Positions 28,101 to 36,149 of a stretch of DNA of 64,000 nucleotides are shown in pieces. The stretch comes from Acidiluteibacter ferrifornacis (GTDB lineage Bacteria > Bacteroidota > Bacteroidia > Flavobacteriales_E > Vicingaceae), in assembly GCF_009909615.1 (NCBI RefSeq), contig NZ_WWNE01000011.1:1-64000 (forward strand), read 5' to 3'. Positions within the stretch are counted from its first letter, which is position 1. The number at the start of each line of letters is the position of its first letter. The notes under the pieces are model-generated. The model searched no databases. It was given only the letters and a program-made list of their open reading frames with translations, and was not told where the DNA came from. The translations under genes were made by a program, and so were the position numbers.

Positions 28101-30708
28101 ACATGTTGTGAATCGCTTTCAAATTGTAATTTAGCACAGCGGGGTTAAGCAAACTTACCCATACGCTCGTGTTGTGAATCGCTTTCAAATTGTAATTTAG
28201 CACAGCGGAGTATCTTGAGCCACACGACCAAATAAGTTGTGAATCGCTTTCAAATTGTAATTTAGCACAGCGAAGAATGCAGAGAAGTGCGATGAGATGC
28301 AGTTGTGAATCGCTTTCAAATTGTAATTTAGCACAGCTAGATGCAGATGTCTACCTAATAGGGATTGTTGTGAATCGCTTTCAAATTGTAATTTAGCACA
28401 GCATAAAAATAAATTATTATGGGGGGACTTTAGTTGTGAATCGCTTTCAAATTGTAATTTAGCACAGCAAAAAGGATATGACATTTACAGAAATTTTAGT
28501 TGTGAATCGCTTTCAAATTGTAATTTAGCACAGCTTCTATATTGTCAGTTGATGCAGATTCAGCGTTGTGAATCGCTTTCAAATTGTAATTTAGCACAGC
28601 TTTCAGCAAGTAGAGCAGCTTTAAAGGATTGTTGTGAATCGCTTTCAAATTGTAATTTAGCACAGCGCCGTAATCATCTACAAATGGAATGAGTGGTTGT
28701 GAATCGCTTTCAAATTGTAATTTAGCACAGCCACCACCAGAGCCAAGCGAAAAGGACACAAGTTGTGAATCGCTTTCAAATTGTAATTTAGCACAGCGGT
28801 GGTGTAGCCTTCGTCTCCACTTGCTGTGTTGTGAATCGCTTTCAAATTGTAATTTAGCACAGCTTGTTGTAAATCGACCGCCTTTTTTAACGAGTTGTGA
28901 ATCGCTTTCAAATTGTAATTTAACACAGCACTCAAAAATATATCACTTTGGCGTTTCCGGTTGTGAATCGCTTTCAAATTGTAATTTAGCACAGCTAAAG
29001 AATTTGATTTAAACTTAGTTTGGGTGTTGTGAATCGCTTTCAAATTGTAATTTAGCACAGCGGTCTGAATCTAGTTGGATAGACGACTTGAGTTGTGAAT
29101 CGCTTTCAAATTGTAATTTAGCACAGCCACCACCTCCGATTTAGGGAAAAGAACTTTGTTGTGAATCGCTTTCAAATTGTAATTTAGCACAGCTTATCTT
29201 CAGCAAAAAAAACACTACCGTCGTTGTGAATCGCTTTCAAATTGTAATTTAGCACAGCTTTGGTAGAGCTGGCAAAACAGCCATTTAGGTTGTGAATCGC
29301 TTTCAAATTGTAATTTAGCACAGCACCAACGGAAGTGTGGGTTTAGCGAGATTGTTGTGAATCGCTTTCAAATTGTAATTTAGCACAGCTTCAAAGAAAC
29401 AGCAACTGGAAAAATATTAGTTGTGAATCGCTTTCAAATTGTAATTTAGCACAGCTTTTACGTGCTGAATATCAGTTCCTACTTTGTTGTGAATCGCTTT
29501 CAAATTGTAATTTAGCACAGCAAGGCAACAGAAACATATCAGTAAACGAAGTTGTGAATCGCTTTCAAATTGTAATTTAGCACAGCGTATCCCAACTGTA
29601 CTTCCACTCAAACATTGTTGTGAATCGCTTTCAAATTGTAATTTAGCACAGCAACACTCAATTAGTTGACGGTTGCCACATAGTTGTGAATCGCTTTCAA
29701 ATTGTAATTTAGCACAGCTAATGCAACGGTATTAGCACCAATAGCAATGTTGTGAATCGCTTTCAAATTGTAATTTAGCACAGCCGAAAAGACTGAGAAA
29801 GCAATCGCAGATCAGTTGTGAATCGCTTTCAAATTGTAATTTAGCACAGCGAATCTATCGGGCAACATTGACCCAACAATGTTGTGAATCGCTTTCAAAT
29901 TGTAATTTAGCACAGCAGAATTACTAGAGCAAAGAGATGAGTTATTGTTGTGAATCGCTTTCAAATTGTAATTTAGCACAGCACATTCAAGGACTTATTC
30001 GATAAGGAGTACGTTGTGAATCGCTTTCAAATTGTAATTTAGCACAGCAGAATGCGCCGATATGTGCTACGGTAGAATGTTGTGAATCGCTTTCAAATTG
30101 TAATTTAGCACAGCTCCTTAGTTATCTTCAACCCATAAGGCAAGGTTGTGAATCGCTTTCAAATTGTAATTTAGCACAGCGCCCATTAACAAATCTGTGC
30201 CAATGGATATGTTGTGAATCGCTTTCAAATTGTAATTTAGCACAGCAGCATGGCTGTATGGTTGAAGTGGTCGCAAGTTGTGAATCGCTTTCAAATTGTA
30301 ATTTAGCACAGCCGGAATAATAAAGGCTTGTACAACTTGCAAGTTGTGAATCGCTTTCAAATTGTAATTTAGCACAGCGTTGGGAATGAATTGAGCTACA
30401 TCAGCAATGTTGTGAATCGCTTTCAAATTGTAATTTAGCACAGCATAAAGTTTTGTTTGTTAGTGGTTTAATAAGTTGTGAATCGCTTTCAAATTGTAAT
30501 TTAGCACAGCATCTGAAAAAGTAGCAGATCAATTAAAACAGTTGTGAATCGCTTTCAAATTGTAATTTAGCACAGCCACCATTGGACAACGTTTAATATA
30601 CGAGAGGTTGTGAATCGCTTTCAAATTGTAATTTAGCACAGCATCCCCGATGATGTTTTCTCTAGCATCCCAGTTGTGAATCGCTTTCAAATTGTAATTT
30701 AGCACAGC
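25171..30708 (+). CRISPR. Type II-C CRISPR array, 84 repeats and 83 spacers
   Basis: The repeat is 36 nt: GTTGTGAATCGCTTTC followed by AAATTGTAATTTAGCACAGC. I count 84 repeat units: a 3' half only (25171-25190), one repeat split by a 51-nt insert (25551-25637) and 82 full copies, of which only two have a base change (26655-26690, A to G at position 32; 28894-28929, G to A at position 30). Of 83 spacers, 72 are 30 nt and 11 are 29 nt, and none was seen twice. Pairing with the tracrRNA shows that crRNAs are read on the plus strand, towards cas2. Degenerate units at the 5' end mark the old end; the 3' end is intact and abuts a terminator hairpin. Long open frames through the array are only translations of the repeat. 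Confidence 0.98.
25551..25637 (+). repeat. CRISPR repeat split by a 51-nt insert
   Basis: Bases 25551-25566 are repeat positions 1-16, 25567-25617 are the insert, and 25618-25637 are repeat positions 17-36. No repeat base is lost or duplicated. The insert is identical to 25120-25170. The spacers after the two copies differ, so this is not a simple recent tandem duplication. Confidence 0.9.
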
Positions 30709-30733
30709 AACCCCTGCAATAAGGGGTTGTTTT
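30709..30733 (+). terminator. Terminator hairpin directly after the last CRISPR repeat
   Basis: AACCCCT (30709-30715) pairs with AGGGGTT (30722-30728) around GCAATA, followed by GTTTT. It starts at the base after the last repeat and would stop array transcripts before the convergent cas2. There is no T-run on the minus strand, so it is not a terminator for the cas operon. Confidence 0.7.
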
Positions 30734-30800
30734 GATGCTATTTAAGGCTCTATTTTTGACTTCAGAATTATAAAACTATCTCAATTTTTCGACCTTCCAC

Positions 30801-31145
30801 TCAAAAAAGTTCTAATTGTTGATGTGTTTCTGGTAATGCTTCTTTTTGTTGGGATAAATAAACTTCCATCATTCCGAATTGCTTATCGGTAAGGTGCAAA
30901 ATACAGACGTGGCCTTTGGGTGGCAAGTTTTTCTTCGTTCGTTTAATGTGTACTTGTGCGTTTTCCATGCTCGGACAGTGCCGCATAAAGATACTCCATT
31001 GAAAACGCGTAAAACCATCCTCTTCCAGCTGCTTCACAAATTTTCGATAATTGCGTGTATCGGTTTTGGTTTGTGTTGGAAGGTCAAAAAAAACAATTAC
31101 CCACATGATGCGATATTGATTAAAACGACTGCTCAAATTTCCCAT
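30801..31145 (-). CDS. cas2: CRISPR-associated endonuclease Cas2
   Basis: A 114-residue protein when started at ATG 31145. The frame is open to 31184, but related II-C Cas2 proteins begin about ten residues before the YRIMW motif, and MGNLSSRFNQYRIMW fits that. The first strand ends in VIVFFDLP with the conserved Asp; RHCPSMENAQVHIKR and HVCILHLTDKQFG follow. Cas2 forms the core of the Cas1-Cas2 integrase. It overlaps the end of cas1 by 13 bp and is the last gene of the cas9-cas1-cas2 operon. Confidence 0.93.
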   Translation of the reverse strand: MGNLSSRFNQYRIMWVIVFFDLPTQTKTDTRNYRKFVKQLEEDGFTRFQWSIFMRHCPSMENAQVHIKRTKKNLPPKGHVCILHLTDKQFGMMEVYLSQQKEALPETHQQLELF

Positions 31146-32035
31146 ACCGGAAGTTTCAGTTTCTTCCGCTCTTTCAAATAGCATGCCGCTAATGAAGCAG
31201 TAGTTTGCTGAACGGCCAACATCAATGGTTTTCTTTTTTGATTAATAATAACATCTAAAGTAGGGATAGTCAATAAAATACTTTTAATGTCCCAAGTAAG
31301 TTCTACTTCGCCTTCCTCATCTTCTAAAATTTTAAGCACTAATTGGTCTACATAAGGACGGTAAGGCTCCATGATATCATCCGCTAAACAATAGGCATTG
31401 TATTTATTGTGATGATGGATACCCAGTGAAGGATGCAAGCCCGACCCTACTAATGAGCGAGCTACAACAGCTCGCAAAATGGCATACCCATAATTTAAGA
31501 GAGAATTGGGAGCTGCTTCAAACCGTCCTCTTGTAAAACCTTCTATATAATCCACAAATACGGTTTTCCAATAATGAGCTGCGGCTCTTCCCTCATAATT
31601 ATCGGGATCTCCGTTTTTTACTTGACTCGCCCAGTAGTTCATGTTCTCAATAGAAGCACCAGTTAGTTTTAGAACAGCTGCTTGATTGTATATTTTTTGC
31701 TGTATCACTGTTTTCCATATTCGGTCTTTGAGTGCAGCGCTTGCTTCAATTTGCGCTGCTAATTGAGCTTGTTGGGTATGGTGCCCATCTAAATTCAACA
31801 TCAATCCCTGTGGTAGATGTCGTTCATTGCAAGTAATCAGCGCTACATTGTAGTCTAATAATTTACTGATTAATGGTTGGGTAATCGTAATCTGAGGATG
31901 GTCTAAAAAAACGATTCCTAAATCTTCTATTGGTACAGTCTTAGCTTCTTCCACCTTGGGATAATTGACCACCAGTTGTTGCTTATTCATGGATAAATAG
32001 GCCGGGTTACCAAAATATACCGTTCGTTTAATCAT
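31133..32035 (-). CDS. cas1: CRISPR-associated integrase Cas1 (type II)
   Basis: A 300-residue protein of normal type II Cas1 length. N-terminal beta domain starts MIKRTVYFGNPAYLS. The alpha domain contains the metal ligands: Glu148 in NYEGRAAAHYW, His near 207 in GLHPSLGIHH and Glu223 in ADDIMEPYRP. With Cas2 it inserts new spacers at the leader end of the array. A 131-bp gap with a palindromic element separates it from cas9. Confidence 0.96.
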   Translation of the reverse strand: MIKRTVYFGNPAYLSMNKQQLVVNYPKVEEAKTVPIEDLGIVFLDHPQITITQPLISKLLDYNVALITCNERHLPQGLMLNLDGHHTQQAQLAAQIEASAALKDRIWKTVIQQKIYNQAAVLKLTGASIENMNYWASQVKNGDPDNYEGRAAAHYWKTVFVDYIEGFTRGRFEAAPNSLLNYGYAILRAVVARSLVGSGLHPSLGIHHHNKYNAYCLADDIMEPYRPYVDQLVLKILEDEEGEVELTWDIKSILLTIPTLDVIINQKRKPLMLAVQQTTASLAACYLKERKKLKLPVWEI

Positions 32036-32084
32036 ACTTTAACATTTTTATCTCCAACTTTTAGCAATTCGGCTTAGCAAAAGG

Positions 32085-32117
32085 AGACCTAACAGGTTTT
32101 GGAAGCCTGCTAGGTCT
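32085..32117. repeat. Palindromic intergenic element between cas1 and cas9
   Basis: AGACCTA (32085-32091) and CAGG (32093-32096) pair with CCTG (32106-32109) and TAGGTCT (32111-32117), with one A-C mismatch. It resembles the ACCTGACAGG-type palindromes that are scattered between genes in many Flavobacteriia. There is no T-run, so it is more likely an intergenic repeat or mRNA hairpin than a terminator. Confidence 0.6.
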
Positions 32118-32166
32118 ATATCAAATTTAATTCATCAGGTGTATATCCATTTTATATCTTGCGGAA

Positions 32167-35100
32167 TCACTCCCCTACTTTTACAATTTCACCTAAATGA
32201 CTAATCTTCAACTTCTGTAATCTATTAAGTAACTTATTAGATCTAATATTAATCCATGTTATCTCTTTAATATTTCTGGTTATTGTTGACTCTAAGTGAT
32301 GTCTAAAGTGAATGTCAAATTCTCCACTTGACTTCTTACTCATCTTCTGAACTCTAAAAAGTCTTTTACTAATAACGTCTCTATTTTTTTCATCAAAAAA
32401 GTCAAGCTCATTCTCTTCCTGCGGGTTATTAGAATGTTTTAGATCAAAGACAAACAAATCGTTAATCTGCATAGAGAATTGAAACTTACCTAAATCAGTA
32501 TCATCTTCTTTAAGAATAATTGGATATGGCTTCCCTGTCTCTGAAACATTTAACAACCCTATTTGAACAGCTTCACTAAACGAAATAACCTTATCTGAGT
32601 ACTTTCCATTTTCATCTTTATAAATTAACGCGTGGTGGTTTCCGCCAGTTTTTGCTACTCCATCTCTCACATTAATAGTCTTACTTTCATCATAAACAGA
32701 AAAGTGTTTGATAACTATTCCCTTTTTTTGATTGAAGTAAATCGGATTTTCTTCTATATTCTTAAATGCTGCCTTAATTCCGCCATATTCATCTACTCTT
32801 TTATTTAAAATCTTCTTTACTTCTTCATCTATCACTTTATCTAATTGAGCTTTGGTAACATTATCAGAAATTGCAACACGCTTTGAATTAGTATTCTCAA
32901 ATATTTGAACCTCAGACAAAGGCTTACCCTTAAAAACTAATGGACTTTTCTTTAGATTTTTAGAATCAAATGCCTTTGTAGTATCGTCACTATATTTTTT
33001 TAAATGTTGTTTTAAAAATACCTTAATATCGGGATCAATTATATCTTCTAAATTGTAAAACTTTTTATTTAGAATAACTTTCTTTTTTGAGATACGTCTG
33101 CGTTTACCCATAATAGTATCCTCATGCAAACTGGCTCTAGGAACCCAAGTTACTTGAGGTTCTGCATTTTTAATTTTATTTACATTCTTTGTTAAAACTT
33201 TTGAATTACTCTTTTTAAATGAAATAAAAATTTCGTCTAAATGCTTCTTCACTTTTGGTCTTAAATTCTCAATTGGCTCTTTGAACTCGTATGCTCCTTG
33301 AGCAAAAAATTCTTTTAAATCATACTTATTTTCATTAATTCTTTCCATTTCAGCTATTTCATCCATACTAAGCGTTTCCCTGGAGTACTGAAATATCTTA
33401 TTGAGATTATTGAGTTTAAAAATTATTTTTTGATCTGTTAAAGCACAAATTAATGCATCAACCGCATGATGTCGATGATCATCACGTTTAGTCCAATCTT
33501 TAATTTTTTCAATTGTTTTAACGTTTCCTTTTGAATCCTTTATTTCTTTTGTTTCGATCATACCAAGCTCTCTATATAAAGGCTTCCCTAATTCTTCTAA
33601 AACATTTTTTAATCCCCACTCACTTCTCAATAAATCTGTTATTTGCCCGGTAGTAGTATAGGTATTTTCACAAACAGTTCTCAATAACTTGACTGTTTCT
33701 TTAGCTATATACTGAGAATCCTTTTTCATCCTTTCAACGAAGTCAGTAGGAATCGCTTCTCCAGAACACATTAACTTTTCGAACTTTGCTTTACTGATTT
33801 GTCCCTTGCCGTCATTAAATAGTTTGTTTACCTTTTCAGTATAGGATTTTAATGCCTGCTCTCCTTTAGATTCCATAAAATCGTATGCAGTCATCTGGTT
33901 TTTACTTGCATTACACTTTTTATGAGCAAGGATAAAATTGTTCATTGCGTTACTAAAAGATCTTGATTTAGGTAATATATGTTCTATCTCTGCATTACCA
34001 CTCAAAAAATCTGTTTTCGTTATAGGATTGTCACAATACAGGCAACTACAATTCGTTTCCTTCCAAAGATTATAGCGTTTTACATCTCTTCCATTCACAA
34101 TCTTTAGTCCGTATTCTTCGTAAAGCCGTTGTCGAACTTTATCGTTATCCTTCTTGTTTGAAGAATTTAGTCTCGAAATTCTACTTCGAGCTTTCGCACT
34201 ATTTCTAAGCTCCCTAGCCAATTCCACCCTAACCTCATCAATTCGGCCATACTTTTCAATAATTAAATTAACTGCATTGACCACTTGGTTTAATACTTGC
34301 TCAACAACTGGGTTTCTAAGTGAGTTAGGAGAAATAGCATCTAACTTCTCCTTAAGCTCAATTTTTGTTTTATAACCACTATGATCATAACCTACCTCAT
34401 CACATGCTGAACTATAATTTAATCCATTTTGCATATGAGGTAGTAACTTTCTTATGGCTCTAGTTGATAGCTTACCGTAATCAGATTTGTAGTGAACATT
34501 ATCAGCTATAAATAAAGCTTGTTCTTCTGTAAATGGAAATCTTCGAGTTAAAGTTCTTACGATTTCTTCAACTGTTGATAACGAATAGGTAATGTGCCAT
34601 AATTCAAAAAGTCCTCCTTTCTCATCACTAATAGTTGGGTCAAACTTTAGATAGTTATCAATTTTTTGAACTCCGGCTCCTATTAGAGCTTTTCTTATTC
34701 TATTGGCAGTTCTACTACCTTCTAATTCTTCAAAATTAAAATAAACTTTATCATTACTCTTACACCCTAAAATAGACTTAATGGTTTTTAATGGTAGATT
34801 TCCTTGCTTTGTTAGGTTTATTCCATTTATTAAATTATTTATTAACTCATCCTTTTGCTCCTTAGTTGGGTAAAACTGTTCTCCTTTATCATTTTTCCAA
34901 CTTAAATCATTTACTCTTTGATATGCTCTAAACATCTCAAAAAATGGAGAACTTTTGGCAACTCCCTTATGGTGCTTTTCAAATTCACAATCAGAAACTA
35001 GCGCCTTTTGACTTTTTAAAGGTCTTTGGTAAAATATTGTGTTATTTCGAATTTCATCATATAATGTACCTTTTATTTCATCAATTTGAGAATTCCCTGT

Positions 35101-35742
35101 TAATACATTAGGATAGTACTCATTCTGTTTATCCCATATTCTATCAAACTCTTCTAAGTAACTATTTCTCAAATAAGTTCTTTCTCGAAGTAATACATTT
35201 TGAATATTAATAGATGAAGCTAACTCTTCATATAACGCCTGTCCAATAGTCTTCTCACCTAAATCATTTTCGAGGGCCTCTATTTTCTGTTTGTATTCGG
35301 TAAGGTTTTCTTCTGAAGAATTTGCTTTTCTATTACTCAGAAATCCCCGTCTTTGGTTTAATAAAATTAATATTCTACCCAACTCTTCTAATGAAACCTT
35401 TTCACTAACAGCTCGTGCTCTTAATTCATATAAAGAAAGTGCATCTAATTGAAAAAGGCTTTCTTTAGGAAACATATTCTCTTTTTTAAGGGTCCTATAA
35501 AGTCTATCTCTTCGTATTTTAAACCGTTGATTACTTCTTCGAATTCCTCTTTTAGTCGTTCTAGCTAGATTTTTACTAGCAGTATTGCCCGAATAAAACT
35601 TTCCATGAAAATCTGGGTCTTCAGGTACTATCCTAACTGCCATCTTCTCAATTGACTTTTTTCCATCTTCATTTTCAACAACTAGTGCTAATCCAACTGA
35701 AGAAACACCTATATCCAGTCCTAAAATTTTCTTTTTTGTCAT
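32167..35742 (-). CDS. cas9: CRISPR-associated endonuclease Cas9 (type II-C)
   Basis: A 1191-residue RNA-guided nuclease, within the II-C range but shorter than the roughly 1400-residue Cas9s of many Flavobacteria. RuvC-I is KILGLDIGVSSVG with Asp10. The arginine-rich bridge helix is TKRGIRRSNQRFKIRRDRL. RuvC-II is RVELARE with Glu507. The HNH domain has CSCLYC, catalytic His588 in AEIEHILPKS, and NNFILAHKKCNASK. RuvC-III is HRHHAVDALICAL with Asp762. All catalytic residues are intact, so the enzyme should be active. The C-terminal 400 residues include the basic PAM-interacting region; the PAM cannot be told from the sequence. It is transcribed divergently from the tracrRNA, whose promoter must overlap the cas9 start. 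Csn2 and Cas4 are absent, as expected for II-C. Confidence 0.98.
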   Translation of the reverse strand: MTKKKILGLDIGVSSVGLALVVENEDGKKSIEKMAVRIVPEDPDFHGKFYSGNTASKNLARTTKRGIRRSNQRFKIRRDRLYRTLKKENMFPKESLFQLDALSLYELRARAVSEKVSLEELGRILILLNQRRGFLSNRKANSSEENLTEYKQKIEALENDLGEKTIGQALYEELASSINIQNVLLRERTYLRNSYLEEFDRIWDKQNEYYPNVLTGNSQIDEIKGTLYDEIRNNTIFYQRPLKSQKALVSDCEFEKHHKGVAKSSPFFEMFRAYQRVNDLSWKNDKGEQFYPTKEQKDELINNLINGINLTKQGNLPLKTIKSILGCKSNDKVYFNFEELEGSRTANRIRKALIGAGVQKIDNYLKFDPTISDEKGGLFELWHITYSLSTVEEIVRTLTRRFPFTEEQALFIADNVHYKSDYGKLSTRAIRKLLPHMQNGLNYSSACDEVGYDHSGYKTKIELKEKLDAISPNSLRNPVVEQVLNQVVNAVNLIIEKYGRIDEVRVELARELRNSAKARSRISRLNSSNKKDNDKVRQRLYEEYGLKIVNGRDVKRYNLWKETNCSCLYCDNPITKTDFLSGNAEIEHILPKSRSFSNAMNNFILAHKKCNASKNQMTAYDFMESKGEQALKSYTEKVNKLFNDGKGQISKAKFEKLMCSGEAIPTDFVERMKKDSQYIAKETVKLLRTVCENTYTTTGQITDLLRSEWGLKNVLEELGKPLYRELGMIETKEIKDSKGNVKTIEKIKDWTKRDDHRHHAVDALICALTDQKIIFKLNNLNKIFQYSRETLSMDEIAEMERINENKYDLKEFFAQGAYEFKEPIENLRPKVKKHLDEIFISFKKSNSKVLTKNVNKIKNAEPQVTWVPRASLHEDTIMGKRRRISKKKVILNKKFYNLEDIIDPDIKVFLKQHLKKYSDDTTKAFDSKNLKKSPLVFKGKPLSEVQIFENTNSKRVAISDNVTKAQLDKVIDEEVKKILNKRVDEYGGIKAAFKNIEENPIYFNQKKGIVIKHFSVYDESKTINVRDGVAKTGGNHHALIYKDENGKYSDKVISFSEAVQIGLLNVSETGKPYPIILKEDDTDLGKFQFSMQINDLFVFDLKHSNNPQEENELDFFDEKNRDVISKRLFRVQKMSKKSSGEFDIHFRHHLESTITRNIKEITWINIRSNKLLNRLQKLKISHLGEIVKVGE

Positions 35743-35770
35743 TTGTATAATTTTTTTGTTATTTTTACTT

Positions 35771-35848
35771 CACAATTTGAAAGCGATTCACAATAAGGAT
35801 TATTCCGTTGTGAAAACATTTAAGGCGGGGCAACTCGCCTTTTTTTTA
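35771..35848 (+). ncRNA. tracrRNA
   Basis: Bases 35772-35793 are a perfect 22-nt complement of CRISPR repeat positions 2-23. A nexus-like small hairpin follows (GGATTATTCC, 35798-35807), then a linker and a final hairpin AAGGCG (35822-35827) with CGCCTT (35836-35841) leading into a run of eight T. This order (anti-repeat, nexus, terminator hairpin) is that of type II tracrRNAs. The T-run fixes transcription on the plus strand, so the crRNA is also the plus-strand transcript of the array. A weak promoter candidate is TATTTTTA (35760-35767). The exact 5' end is not known. Confidence 0.9.
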
Positions 35849-36113
35849 TTGCGCTAAATCGTGTGTCATTTCGTTCATTTTATTCAGTGGCCTAGCCAAT
35901 CTTATGTCAAGCTGTAGTTTTCTACTATTCAGTTATTAAGAAAATCAATAATACTATATAATTTTGATAAACACAAGGTTAGCAAACAATAAAATTCGAA
36001 GAAAAAATCCTCCGATTTACAGCGCTTATTTTTCCTGAAGCTAGTATTCCGCTAGCATCTCCTCTCCCCTTTCAAAATCTTTTTAATCAATGCCATACAT
36101 TGAGTTAATTTTC
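35849..36113. other. Intergenic region after tracrRNA
   Basis: AT-rich, without an open frame of note. A short inverted repeat GCTAG...CTAGC lies near 36040-36056. Nothing else was recognised. Confidence 0.5.
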
Positions 36114-36121
36114 TATCTTTG
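36114..36121 (+). promoter_or_regulatory. -7 box for TPR histidine kinase gene
   Basis: TATCTTTG is a perfect TAnnTTTG 28 nt before the TTG start at 36150. Confidence 0.6.
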
Positions 36122-36149
36122 GTCGCTTTACCACTTTTAGGATAAACCT

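Noticed and set aside
25407-30441. Many open frames of 60-160 codons on both strands through the array, with repeated peptides such as AVLNYNLKAIHN or CESLSNCNLAQ
   Set aside because: They are translations of the 36-nt CRISPR repeat plus spacers (66 nt is divisible by three) and change content with each spacer; not genes.
31145-31184. Longer cas2 start at 31184
   Set aside because: It would overlap cas1 by 52 bp and add 13 residues not expected in Cas2; ATG 31145 fits the usual N-terminus.
35798-35848. Tracr tail as a simple terminator of cas9
   Set aside because: cas9 is read away from this site; the T-run is on the plus strand and directly follows the anti-repeat.
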